From assembly GCA_001687465.1 (NCBI GenBank), contig LVLI01000688.1, forward strand, positions 1 through 17,851: a DNA stretch of 17,851 bases, written 5' to 3'. This DNA comes from Halocafeteria seosinensis. Taxonomy: Eukaryota > Sar > Bigyra > Bicosoecida. Positions 1 through 10,922 of this stretch are shown in pieces (positions within the stretch are counted from its first letter, which is position 1; each line of letters begins with the position of its first letter). The notes under the pieces are model-generated. The model did no database searches, was not told the origin of the DNA, and saw nothing but the letters and a program-made list of their open reading frames with translations. A program made the position numbers and the translations under genes.

Positions 1-17
1 TTTTTTTCATTGCACAG
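1..17 (+). other. Possible 3' end of an upstream intron of the TFIIIC gene
   Basis: A run of seven T followed by CATTGCACAG looks like a polypyrimidine tract plus AG acceptor. The reading frame is also open through these bases, so they could instead be coding. This is inferred from splice-site appearance only. Confidence 0.35.
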
Positions 18-2710
18 AGAGACAGAGGGGACCGAAGCGTGGTAAACCTCCCAAACCAACGCCAATAGTGCAGGCGTTGATTGGAGAAGCCCACGAGAAT
101 TATATGGAGGGCAAATACAACGAGGTAATGCATTGAAATCCGCAAATCTGATTAATACTTCCACACTGGTAATAATATTTATGCGTGACTTGGTCACTAT
201 GCTGCATGCAGGCTCTCGAAAAGTGTAGAGAAATCCAAACACACCCAACCGCCCCTCATGATCCGTACCACTTAATGGGTAGAATTTATGAGGAGCTTGG
301 AGAAGAGCAAAAGGCTTTGGAAGTCTTCGAAGCGTTATCTAAGATAGCCCCTCGAGACGAGGCCAACTGGAAAAAGCTGGGAGAGATGCACCAGAACATA
401 GGGACTCCCGAATCGCTGCAGAAAGCTATTCGCTGTTTCAAGAAATCGGTAAAATTGAACAAGAATGATGCTGAGGCACTCACCGACTTGGCCTTTTTGT
501 ACACGACCACGAAAGACTACAAAGGCGCTGTGAGAATCCTGCGAAAGCTGCTTACGTTTCCCGATGTGGAACTGCCTAACATTTACCTGCAGTTGGCGGA
601 GAACTTGTACCGTCTAAAGAATGTGGGCGAAGCAATAGAAATGCTGGAGCAATGTATGGAGTACTGCCTAGGCGAACGAATTTCTGGTGTTCACAAGAAT
701 CCATCCACGTTCGGAAGTCGGGCCGAGGGAACTTTCCATCCGGAGTACGTGAATGAAGCCTACCACGCCGCTAATATGGTGTGTGAACTATATTCTGGCC
801 AAGGGGCCCACAAAAGCATCATATACGTCGTCAAGAAGTTAGCGGAAGTTATAGCAAACAAAGCATCTGGTAGTGAATTGCCTGTAGACTTAAGGTGTAA
901 ACTTGCCATTTCCCAGCTGTGGGAGAACGAGAGCAATGAGGCTCATGAGTCTCTTAAGGGGCTTTGGCAATGCCATATACCGGAGTATGCGGACTTGTAT
1001 TGGGATGTGGCAGAGGCTTTTCGACAAACTGGGCGTCCTGAATCGGCACTAGTATTTTACGAGGCACTGAGAAATGAAACTAGCTACGATACGCCAACAA
1101 CATGGAAAGCAGAGGCCGAATGTTACAGAGCTCTTGGCTCCGTCGGAGAAGAAAGCTCCAGGCTACATCGCATTCTTGGAGTAGAACCAGACAATTTTGA
1201 CAATGCAATGCGACTAGTAACAATCCTCATATCGGACCTCAATGAATATCAACGCGCCCAGGACATTGCTACAAAGCAAAATGTGCTGAAGCAAGCCCCT
1301 GTGCCTCAACGGCTCTCCTTCCTGGCGGAAGCTGCGTTACTGTTCTTGCAAGTGACCGTTGATCCGAACGCAAAAACAAATCCAAAGGCGCATACTTTGT
1401 TCAAACTTCGCTCGGCCAAGCGAAAGAGCGGTCCAAACGTGAACGCCCTCGTGGAAGAGATTCAAAATAAAATAGAGGTGAACTTTGCTCATGTCGAGCC
1501 AGCCAGTGCTTGGAGTGGATTCCTCTCGTTGACGCAGGAATTTGTGACGCAACTGCAGCACACCATGAGTTCTGAGCAATCGAAGACTGATATACGGGAA
1601 GTATCGAAAAGAATAGGTCTTAACAGTATTTCCCAGATCGTGCAGTACCTGTGTGTGAGTCTCTTCAAGGCAGACAAGGAGGAGGCAGCAGAACAAGCGA
1701 TTAACGCTTTCCTAGCGCTCCCAAAATCTCGTCGGGTAGGGAAACCAACCGGTGACCAAGTTGCTTCATACTCGGATCGTGACGGTGACAGTATCTCTGA
1801 TGAAGGTTTGTACGCGACCACTGGTACCGCTAAATCTCAGAAATCGGCGGTTGCAAAGCTTCAGAACATTGCTTTGAAAGAACCGTCTAACCGTCAAGTG
1901 TGGAATTTGCTAGCAGAATACTACAGGCTTTGTCCTGAGCTAATTAGTCGTAGTTCCTTAAGGCAGAGGATTCTCAGGACGATTCAGGAGAAAGGTGAAA
2001 GCGCTTTTGCTTTGCTAATGTTGGGGCACATTTCTCATGACAATCGCTCGTTCGACGACTCTGCACTGCTGTACTTGCGTGCCCACTGTCTTGCCGACGG
2101 TTCGTCAAGTGAGAACACCCACGAAACTTGCGGGAACCCAGTGATCAGTATTTGCCTAGCTGCAGCACTACTGCAGAAAGCGGTTGTGCCTCGGAATGTT
2201 ACTCCCAGTGTGAGTATAACGAGAATTTTAGCATGGTATGGGCATTATCAAAGACTGCGTACCAGTGAAGCTCACGCGCGTGTTGTAGGGCTTCCACTCT
2301 GGATGCTGAAAGCTGAGTGCAATTACAATCTTGGGAGATTTTACCACCATTTGGGATTTATCAATCTTGCAATTAGGTGCTACGACAGTGTGCTTCTAGC
2401 AGCTCCGGAAACGGCCGAGATTGTGATTGCACATCCTGAGCTGCACAGGCAAAATAAAACGCCATCGGCGTTAGATGGCGATTATGTGCAAATATCCAAA
2501 GACCTATGGGAGCCAGTTAGTGCATTCGGTACTTCTGTGTGCCACGACATTAGAATGGAAGCGACATACAACTTAGTCATCATCTTGCAACAAACGAAGA
2601 CAGAATCTTCGCTAAGCGTTGCTAGAAGACTTTCAGAAAGATTTCTAACAGTAGACGCACCAGGAAGGCCTTTGGAATATTCGGTGTCAGCTTCTGAGAA
2701 CTCAAGCTAA
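18..2710 (+). CDS. TFIIIC TPR subunit (GTF3C3/Tfc4 family), 5' partial
   Basis: Probable large TPR subunit of the RNA polymerase III factor TFIIIC (human GTF3C3, yeast Tfc4/tau131), a nuclear protein that helps bind tRNA-type promoters and recruit TFIIIB. Exons are 18-124 and 212-2710, joined in phase 0. Exon 1 encodes a basic stretch (RGPKRGKPPKP) followed by a helix containing IGEAHENY, then GKYNE; exon 2 continues ALEKCREIQ. This linker entering the TPR array is typical of the family. TPR units are visible at about 254-355, 356-463, 464-565 and 569-670, with more near 970-1200, 2290-2410 and 2550-2650. The C-terminal repeat (MEATYNLVIILQQ, then SVARRLSERFL) matches the family's usual end, so 2710 is the true stop. 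The 5' end lies outside the window; exon 1 may begin after the AG at 16-17. The GTG at 185 is intronic and is not a start. The family call is from memory of its layout. Confidence 0.85.
125..211 (+). other. Intron in the TFIIIC subunit gene
   Basis: An 87-base phase-0 intron with donor GAG|GTAATG and acceptor TGCATGCAG|GCT. Its removal joins a TFIIIC-like linker (ENYMEGKYNE) in frame to ALEKCREIQT. The intron contains in-frame stops relative to exon 1. Confidence 0.85.
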
Positions 2711-2799
2711 TGCGATACAGCGGCTCAATGCTATATAGGAGACGAGTACGTTGTACATTATTCGTATAGCTACTTGCGCGTTTACGTAAATTGAACGTC
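2711..2799. other. Convergent intergenic gap
   Basis: Only 89 bases separate the stop codon of the plus-strand TFIIIC gene from that of the minus-strand phosphatase gene. Their 3' UTRs therefore either overlap or are very short. I see no clear AATAAA on either strand here. Confidence 0.7.
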
Positions 2800-5700
2800 C
2801 TAAGACTCGCTTGTAGGTTTGTGGGGGGATAGTTGAGAAAATTGTACGCGAACAGGTTCAAGAACCTCACCGACATTCTCAGAGGATAGTTCGCTACAGA
2901 ACCCTGCGCTTCCCTCAAAATTTTTGAAATGAACAGATGCAGAGAACTGAGGTAATGCTCTTGTCATGGACTTTTCCTCACTACTCAAATGCGACTCCCC
3001 AGATTCACTTCGCTGAGTCCCAGTGAATGAAGTAATTGTAGCGGAAACTGATGGAATTTGCTCTGCGTTTGAATTGGGCTGCTCTTCCTCGCCAACGTCT
3101 GTCTTGGATCCGTTCACGTGCACAGGCCTATCTGTCCCCCCTCTAAACTCTGGAGCTAGCAACGTCCCTGAGGAGTCTGCAAGCGTGCCATCATCGACGA
3201 CACCGGCTGCTGTTGTATCAGTACCGCCTTCGTCTTTCGAAATCTCCCGCGGTGCATGTTCGTTTCGCATGTCCCGTGGCCGTGCTGCATCTGTACAAGC
3301 CCAAACACCAGTTTTCTCATCAGCTGTTGCGGTATTACCACTGGTACCCTGCTCCGCAGTATCACGACTCTGCTCTCTACTTGTGCTTGTAATTCTGCGA
3401 AGATTGTGAGAAGTACGCCGGTATTCGCTTGATGACTCACTATCTGTATCCGAATCGTCAACCGAATCCACTGCAAAAACTTCTTGCCGCTCGAGGAGAC
3501 GGCGTGCATCCTCGGGCCCACTATCACTATCAGTGCTCTCCTCAGCATGTTGTTCCGTTTCGTCTCCGAGAGTTGGTGGACGAGGGGGTGGGGGCGGTGG
3601 TCTTTTGGCTACGGAAGCATTGTGCTCTGTCTTAATTGCCACGGGTTCAGGAGTGCCAGTTGTACTATTTGAAGATCTCTTATCAGAGGAAACGCTCCGG
3701 CTGGAGTTTATTGCACCAGTTCTTGCATGGCGGGCATTTCTGCAATCAAAGTCCATATTGCTTTCGCTGCGAAAAGCGCAAAACCCACTAAGGGTAGCAA
3801 CAGGTTGTGCACCTAAGATTAAGTCCACTTGAAAGGGACATGGATCCGCTTTCAAGTAGTTCGGTATGTCGTCCTCTTCAGACATGTCGGGGTTATGTCC
3901 GCTGTAGTCGCCTGCGGCAGCCTCCGAACATAGATCGCAGAGCTCTCTGAGTGGGAGCACAGCCCAACCCGCGGCCAGGGGTTTCCTCCTTGGCGGCGTA
4001 ATATGCTGTGCAATAATTATCAAGTGGCTTCGGCGCAGCCATCGCGGATCCCATTGGGACGACCTTACGGCTGGGATAGTGTCACCAAAAAAGTACCGTG
4101 CTTCCAATTTCAGTAATCGCCGCCGACTGGGATCCATGTTTGGCAAGGAATCGACATCTCCACTTATACTAAAACAGTTAAAGTCAGTAAAGACGTGTGC
4201 CGCTAGGTCGCTGTTATCGTCTTCCATTTCTTCCTCGTCGCTTTCTTCGTCCGCACTATCGCTGATGCATCGATCTTTTCCTTTTGTCGAGGAAAAGCTT
4301 CGAGACCTACTAGAATGACTGGATTCAGCTCTATGCTTTTTCCCTTTGCTGCTTTTCCGATTTTCATATTTTATTTCCTGGCGAAGATCGTCAAGGGCAG
4401 AAAATTGCTCCGGGGTTATTCCAGAGGCGGCAATGGTGGGTGAACACCGGGCGTCAAAATTTTCCGGCAGCCAAGATGCATGAAACCCCAGAAACATACT
4501 GGGGGGAGCACTAATACCGTGAAACTTGGTAATCTTGACTTCTTTGAACACCAGATGCGGAAGGTGGCGGAGATTGCTATCGGTGGTGGCGAAGAACGTC
4601 GGCGGAGAAAGGTTCGTCTGAATAACTGGCCGTGGAACACCAATATACGGGAAAGGAAGATCCACAGTATAAACGGAACCAACGGGACGGTGGTCTGAGC
4701 CATAGAAGTCGTGAGCCGCACCATAGTACCAGTTTTTGATAGATGCCGCAATGCCAGGTAATGCTCTTACGAGGATCCGATCAGTGTACGAAGGGGCCTG
4801 GGAGCGTTTGTTGCTAAATTCCGCTGAGTCGGTTTTCCATCTATACGTTGGAGGGAAATGAATTGGGGGCTCCTCGAAGCCGTGAAGCACTCGCCGTTGA
4901 GATATTTCCTGAAGAAGCTGGTCATATTGTCTTAATTTCGTCCATTTTCCTTCTTCATGTAGCTGTATAGCTGGGTCATATGATATTGTCGTTCTATAAT
5001 TTAGATCCCCCAGTACCCACACGAAATCATGTTGCGATAACACATCACAACTGTGCCCCTCATTGGGCTTTGTCTTTGGAGTGGGCGCTATTGTGTCCAA
5101 GCCGAGGCCACTTAGAATCTGTCTATAGTCATTTTCTCGTTGACGAACCCGTTCCAGTCGCGCATTGAGGTGGCAATTAATGAAGGCCATCGTAGCACCT
5201 CTCCACTGAAAGCCGATACCCACACCACCTTTATTTCCCAGCTGCTTTCCTGTAACGTTCTTAGCTAAAGAGACGCCCGTCGCTTCGTATGCGGAACTGA
5301 TGTTGCTAATTTCGGGAAAGCACTCGGCCCTTGCGAATATTAGAAGTCCTATTTGCCACATAAATTGGCTGTTCAGTAGTACATAATTTGACGATCCCGA
5401 GGACTTTGAGCCTAAATAAGCGTCAGCTTCACCACGGGTGTTCAGTGATCGGCTACTACCAGCAGAAACAGTCGCAACGCGACGTTTTTTGTACATGTTT
5501 GGGGGTGGGGTGTTCAGGTGTTCCTGAATAGCTGCCAACCAGGCGTCCCTATACTTCTGCTGCCCAATTTCTTGAAGGCCTATTACATACAGCTCAATAT
5601 GCTCAGGAATTGACTCCGAGCTGTCAATAGCCGGTGTTTCTTGGTATGCCAAATCGTCACTAAAATGGGGACGTGGGATCCACATCCGCAACCGCCTGAT

Positions 5701-7337
5701 ATCGTCAGGCGGCCCACTGCTGTCAACGTTGTATGTACCAACAAATATTCCTCTCGAAGCGTGGGGATAGCCTTCCGCCCACATTTTGGATATATCGAAC
5801 TTGCTGTCTGCAGTCTGATGCAGTTTATCTGGACTTCGTTGAGGTGTGGCACTGTTTCCACTGTTAATTCTACGAGTTCGAGCACGCAAGCATTCCCTGG
5901 TCAAATCCCACGCTGCCGAACAATCACTCGGAACGACAGTACTGATTACTGGTTCTGGCCAACACATTTGATTCAAGTACGCGCAAAATCTTTCCCGCTC
6001 TCCGTGACTCTTGAATTCAAATGATAGCCCATAGTCATTCTCCACAGACTGAACTTCTTCTTCCGACGGAAGAACTCGAACTTGTACTCCACGGTCGCTC
6101 ATTACGGAGCGTTCAATGTTGATTCGTGCGTCCTTCATGCTGATACCTTGTTCCGGCTCATCCTGCGATGCAAATTAAAAATACTAGTATCCGAATCCAT
6201 GTCCTTTGGACTAACCAACCCAAACTTACTGCGGCGGCAAAGAATGGCGCACTGTGTTCTACAAACATAACATGCAGTAGAGCCTCGTCAGGGTTAAGAA
6301 GGAGAATTCGTGGACCACGATTGCCCGAAGTAGTGCGAGTTACTTCAAAAATTAGCCAGTTAGCCGTGGGCAGGACTTCAAACCACTGTGTGTTTATCAT
6401 CATACTCCGAATTTCTTCTGCTTGTGAGTCCGGATACTGCAAATATCTGAAGTAAACGTTCATGAGGGCATCTATAAAGGCATCCCGAGCATCCGAATAA
6501 ACAACCGTCTCGGTAGAAGCGTTTTTCTGTGATTCGATCGACCTGCTGACTAGCAACCGTAACGCCTTTTCGTTGATGCAGTGAATATCGACCCGTCTAA
6601 GGGTTTTAATGTTCAAAGTAAAATCACCGCGACCTGAGACGGAATCATCCTTGAATATGATTTGGCCGTTCTGCCCGTGTATTTCCGCGCAATAGTTCAA
6701 GACAAAGCCGTATCTACTCTCCACTTTGATCGGCCACACAGTATATGCCTCGTTATTTCCATTCCTTTTCTTCTGAAAATGTCCTAGCCCCAGTCTCGAT
6801 GCAGAAGGCATGGCTCCCTCTACTGCTATCGATTCTCTGGCTGTAGCCGCCTGTGCTACAGTATCACCTCTTAATCTGCATATAACATGACAGGTGTAGA
6901 TTGATAAGTGCGGGAGTACTCAGTTAGTTAACCCGCAATAACGACAACACATACGATGGGTTCAGCCCGATCACTTTTTCGTAAAAGTAGTTCTTGGCCT
7001 CCTTATCCTTGAAAATTATTTTCCGTTTATTCGAACTGGTTTTGCCTTCCTCTCGAAAGTAAATATTCATCGCAGTCTCGTTCTCTTCCCGGCTGCTCAA
7101 TTCCGTCACCTGTTCAACTTTCAGCAGGTCCTTACTTTTTATCCTGCGCTTAATGTACCCGTTGACACTGAGTATATGGAGCTCATCTTGGGTAGGATCC
7201 TGCAATAAGTTCCCGGAAGGCTTCTGTTTGCGTGGGTACAGTGCGAGGCGACGAGGTTGTCGAGCGCCGAACACATTGACTTTGACACAGTCAAATACCA
7301 CGACGCCATCCGCCGCTTCCCTCACCCCTGCCGGCAT
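2800..7337 (-). CDS. Inositol polyphosphate 5-phosphatase with PH-like N-terminus and split C2-like C-terminus
   Basis: Removes the 5-phosphate from inositol phosphates or phosphoinositides such as PI(4,5)P2, a membrane signalling and trafficking step. Exons are 7337-6955, 6875-6230 and 6162-2800 (1,463 residues). An in-frame TAG 12 bases before the ATG at 7337 supports the start. Residues 1-130 and about 155-440 look like PH-type beta folds with basic patches. The catalytic domain spans about 480-845 with all family motifs: GTYNVD (485), the QE pair (540), GNKGGVG (652), NCHLNA (672), GDLNYR (728), PPTYRW (780), PSYTDRIL (800) and GSDHRPV (831). It should be active. After it comes a C2-like half (880-912), an acidic/Ser/Lys insert, and a second C2-like half (1025-1140). 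The tail is acidic and Ser/Thr-rich, with a poly-Pro motif near 1196 that could bind SH3-type domains. There is no Sac1 domain, so it is not a full synaptojanin. Confidence 0.9.
6163..6229 (-). other. Intron 2 of the 5-phosphatase gene
   Basis: A 67-base phase-0 intron: donor GCA|GTAAGT at 6229, acceptor CATCGCAG|GAT at 6163. Removal joins HSAPFFAAA to DEPEQGISMKD and merges two open frames that would otherwise look like separate genes. Confidence 0.88.
6876..6954 (-). other. Intron 1 of the 5-phosphatase gene
   Basis: A 79-base phase-2 intron: donor TC|GTATGT at 6954, acceptor TATATGCAG|A at 6876. Removal joins KVIGLNPS to LRGDTVAQAATARES in frame. Without splicing, exon 1 runs to a TAA shortly after VLSLLRVN. 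Confidence 0.88.
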
Positions 7338-8286
7338 GGCTACCCTCTAGGACTGTTCTTGAGCCTAGGCAAGACGAATCGCCTCTGGATGACCTTAAAG
7401 GGCCTCAAAATGGCCCATAGTGCCGAAACTTCTGCCCCAGTCAACCACCACTCGTTCCAGCCTACAACGGTACGACTTGGGGGTTGACGACACCCTTTTC
7501 TGAACCGCACTGTCGCAGTCACAGACGTAGAACAACAGCATGTATGCTTATGATAGCTCTATCCTATCTTTCGGGGTGTTTGCGTAACAATTACAGCCTA
7601 GAACCCTGTACTTCAACTTGGGGGTCGCTCGTGCGACGCGTACCGCGCTATGCACAACCAAACTCCGGAGTCGGCCACCGCAAAGCTTTTGGGCGACAGT
7701 GCCCCGCAGTCCCTGTCAAGAATCCAAAATTGAATGGCGTGGAGGTACCCCATGACTCTAGTTATGGTTATTTCAAACTTTTATTTGTCTTGTTGGTAGG
7801 CAGTGAATGTAATGGTGGTGATGCAGTTGCGCGGGAAGCGAGAGTGTTGGGTTTTATGGTGAAACACGGCTACAGTCGTTTGCTTGACCATGGTTGCGCA
7901 AATCACGGACATTGATCGGTTAATCACCACTCAGTCAGTGGTTGCTTTTGGGGTCTGGATTCTCATGCTTCCAGTGTTATGTGCACAATGGTGAGCTTCA
8001 TGCTACCGCGACTAGTTGCTAGACTATCAAAGGATGCTAACCAAACGTCAGCCATATTCGGTTGACGCCCTTTAATTCTCCCAGAGATCTCTGCTGAACC
8101 GTTCCGACCGAACGTTTGGTACTGAATTCCCGGCCTGAATTCTTCTGAGTCACAACTTGTCAGGTACGTTAGCAGGAATTACGGCAATAGCCTTGTGGGT
8201 CGCAGGGATGGTCTCTGTTTCCATTATTCCAGCCGTGTGTGTGTGATCATGCGGCGCATACACGGAAATTTTTTCAATGGGTTTCT
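7338..8286. other. Intergenic region: 5' flank of 5-phosphatase, 3' flank of the low-complexity gene
   Basis: No convincing gene was found in 949 bases. It must hold the promoter and 5' leader of the phosphatase (minus strand) and the 3' UTR of the gene ending at 8287. A plus-strand open frame at 7484-7915 (143 codons) has no recognisable fold and I regard it as chance. Notable contents are the nested inverted repeat at 8040-8120, a short CCACT/AGTGG hairpin at 7926-7940 and a GT tract near 8233-8244. I saw no tRNA A/B boxes. Confidence 0.6.
8040..8120. repeat. Nested inverted repeat with a central 12-bp palindrome
   Basis: ACCAAACGT (8040-8048) is perfectly complementary to ACGTTTGGT (8112-8120). 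Inside it, CGGTT (8059-8063) pairs with AACCG (8097-8101). The two sides of the gap between these stems are each 10 bases. The central part contains the perfect palindrome CAGAGATCTCTG (8082-8093). It lies about 165-250 bases past the stop of the minus-strand gene, so it may be in that gene's 3' UTR. The pairing is seen directly; any role is unknown. Confidence 0.55.
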
Positions 8287-10345
8287 TCAATCGGCAGACT
8301 CTGATGTACGACGACGGGATTGGTGCTTCAGTGGAGACAGTGAACTGGAAATAGAGTAGCTCAGACGTGCCAAATGAGCCTCCTCATCTTCATGGGAACC
8401 AACCTTCCCAGAAGACGCGAAAGGAAAACGTGCCGAGGCAACGTTTCCCTTCATTTCCGATTGCCGAAATGTTCCCGACTTGGAGCTGCTACCAACAGAT
8501 AGCAGCTCGCTCATGTTGTCGTGACGCCGTGAAACACCCTCTGTCGATAACCCTTGGGCAACTTGGTTTGTCTCTAGCGAGTGTTTATCCACAGCATACT
8601 GAAGAGCGGAGCATGTATCCTCCAGACTGTCTAAGCTCGAAGATAGCTTGCGCAAGCGGTCTCGAAGCGCAGTACCGCTAGAGTGTTGACTAAGCATAAA
8701 CGAACTAGATATGAAGTTTCCGTCAGGCGATGCAGCTTTAGTACTACCCATGTTGCCTCTACGAGAACCACTACTCCTCTCTTCATGAGATAACAAACTC
8801 GAGATATCCTCAATTTTATCATTCTGGTACATTGTGATTCTCAACATTCTCTCCAATTCCGCCGCACCGGGTATCCCCCAGGCTTTCACGTCTCTTTCTG
8901 TGCCGCCTTCATCTCCAGGGTCTTCGTTTTTTTCCTTTCGGAAACCACTAGAATGGCGCCGGTTGCGGATTTTGCTGAAACCCTGCGGGGGGCTGTCGTA
9001 CTCGATATTTTGCATTGCCCTCATTTGTTCCGCAGGTTCGTGTTCCGTATCACCCTTCTCCTTGTCTTCTTGCTTTTCTCCATTAGAATAGCCTATGTGA
9101 CTGCGACATTGCCGATAAGTTTCAAGCAAACGCTCCCATTCCTGATTGCTCGCTCCGCCAGCATTCTCAGCAGAGAATTCGGAACTAGAGGACGATGTGT
9201 CGTCGCGGTCAAATCGAGCGATACTCTCTTGCATTGACGCAAGCTGCGCTTCTTGTTCGGATGAGCGGCGTCGGCGGTTCTGTGCTTCAAAACCAGACTG
9301 GGGTTGCTGCGCCTGCTGTCGATCCTGCAGGAACGGCGTATGTACCCGAACGTGATGAGAAGCGCTGTATGAGTAAGGAGTTTCGGAGCTCCATGATGAC
9401 CGGCGAGTGTGGCCGCCTAAGGAATGGATTGAGTGACGGCGAGAAGTAGCTTGCTCACCTCCCAATGATGCCGCCGCTGACGATCCTTTTCGTCGCCTGG
9501 GGAGGGAGGCGGGCCTACCCGTGTCGGCAGTGTCTATCCCAACTAATGCCTTTTCTCTAGGAGGACAACTATTCCGCCTCATCTTTGTGGAATATCTATC
9601 AATTGACTGCACACGACGTCGAAACTGGGAATCTAGGTTATCCTTGAAAGGACTGGAATATTCTACAGGAGGAGCGTTGTGGTACAATTGCTGATGAAAT
9701 GTAGCCATATCTTTGTCTTCTCTTGTCCGCTGCTCATCAAGTTTGGATAAGCACTGAGTAGCCAAGTTCTGGACTTTGCTAGTACGCGTAGCAGTTCTTT
9801 GTTGTTGTTGCGACTCTTCAGTCGTTGGCCGACTGATTCCAGTTCCAACGCTGGGTATGCTTATATAATTTGCTGACTTTTCTCCACCTGTCGACGAGCT
9901 TTCCCTAGAAATGCCTTTCCTCCCCTTCTTCTTCTTCTTTTTCTTAGTCTTCTGGTGCGGTGGGCGACTGGAACCCGGTTTGTCTGCTGGAGCGTACTTG
10001 GAGGCCATGGAAGCTGGAATCCCAAGTCGCGCCAATTCAGAGAGCGTTAGAGACCTGACAAAACGTCCACTCAAAACAAAAAACCATTGATAAAGCAAAA
10101 GGGCGACGATTAGTCTCAAACAATACATTCTCTTACTCGTAGTCGAACAACCTCCCCGTCGGGGTCGTCGTCATAAACGGCGCTATCTTTCTAGTCCGTC
10201 GCTTTCTTTCTGTCTCCCGATGCAGGGCATTCTGCAATGACTGAGAAAATATGTTCCCGATTTCCTTCGCATATGACGGTTGCTCTCCATATTCCACCTC
10301 TCCGCGACCCCGGTTGCGAGTTGTGCGCTTCTTATGCTCGACCAT
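8287..10345 (-). CDS. Low-complexity Ser/Arg-rich protein of unknown function
   Basis: I do not recognise this gene. Exons are 10345-10137 and 10054-8287, joined in phase 2, giving 658 residues. The start at 10345 is the first ATG of an open exon. The N-terminus is basic (MVEHKKRTTRNRGRG), then FSQSLQNALHRETERKRRTRK, which could be a short basic helix or nuclear-localisation signal. The junction reads GRLFDYE/SLTLSELARLGIP. Seven lysines in a row at about 107-113, followed by GRKG, form another basic cluster. The rest is rich in Ser, Arg, Gln and Glu and looks disordered. Possible short helices are near EWERLLETYRQCRSHIG, ELERMLRITMYQNDK and LRDRLRKLSSSLDSLEDT. There are no membrane segments, zinc ligands or catalytic motifs. 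It may be a scaffold, cytoskeletal or nuclear protein, but that is only inference. Confidence 0.72.
10055..10136 (-). other. Intron of the low-complexity protein gene
   Basis: An 82-base phase-2 intron: donor TACGA|GTAAGA at 10136, acceptor TTTTGTCAG|GTCT at 10055. If it is not removed, the downstream frame appears to start inside the intron with a hydrophobic, signal-peptide-like run (from the ATG at 10128). That run is probably an artefact of reading through the intron. Confidence 0.8.
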
Positions 10346-10501
10346 AGCATGGGTGTTGCAACTTCAACGAGACGTTTAAATGCTTTGATTGGAGGCTCAG
10401 TGCCAGACCGAAGTCGGGGACCAATGCACGCAAACTTGTTTATCGCTTCCTTGAGACACGCAGAATGGTTTCAACCCTCCCGTCGATATCAGATAAAGGA
10501 G

Positions 10502-10509
10502 GTATAAAA
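10502..10509 (+). promoter_or_regulatory. TATA-box-like sequence
   Basis: A perfect TATAAAAG on the plus strand. It points away from the divergent minus-strand gene starting at 10345, and no plus-strand gene is recognised downstream. It could drive a non-coding transcript or be chance. Confidence 0.25.
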
Positions 10510-10760
10510 GAGGTCTGCGCGCGGTTGGGAGATCTTGTGAAGATAGGGTCCGAGTCGGCGACGGTCCGACCAAGGAAACTTTGGCGATTCGCCAATGAAA
10601 CAGACACTACTGAGAATTTATTGACTCTTCACGCTCCACGTGTGCATCCATTTTCACATAAATTTTTTATCCACTCTCGCACTAGCTGCCTACTCAATCA
10701 AAGATCTGGGTTCTTCGGAAAATGAGTACCGCTGCAATTCATGGTGTACAATACTTGTAT

Positions 10761-10775
10761 TGTGTGTGTGTGTGT
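10761..10775. repeat. (TG)7 microsatellite
   Basis: Fifteen bases of uninterrupted alternating T and G. It is complementary to the CA tract at 10923-10933. Confidence 0.85.
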
Positions 10776-10922
10776 ATTGTATTTCTTGTAAGGAATCGGG
10801 CACCAGATTCCATCGTCACACACGTTAAGTCAAGTTCGACTCACGTGCACCACTTGGCTAAGACGACGAATCGGCACGAATCGCTTGCGCCAAAATCTGG
10901 ATTTGGGATGTACGAGGAAAAG

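Noticed and set aside
2999-6024. Several plus-strand open frames of 62-128 codons inside the phosphatase gene, and minus-strand ones inside the TFIIIC gene
   Set aside because: They are antisense or out-of-frame shadows of long, domain-bearing genes and show no family features of their own.
7484-7915. Plus-strand open frame of 143 codons in the intergenic region
   Set aside because: No recognisable domain, composition like translated non-coding DNA, and no splice or promoter context. It is isolated among minus-strand genes.
10066-10128. Signal peptide at the start of the low-complexity protein
   Set aside because: The hydrophobic run lies within a well-formed GT-AG intron; the spliced form joins an upstream exon with a basic N-terminus.
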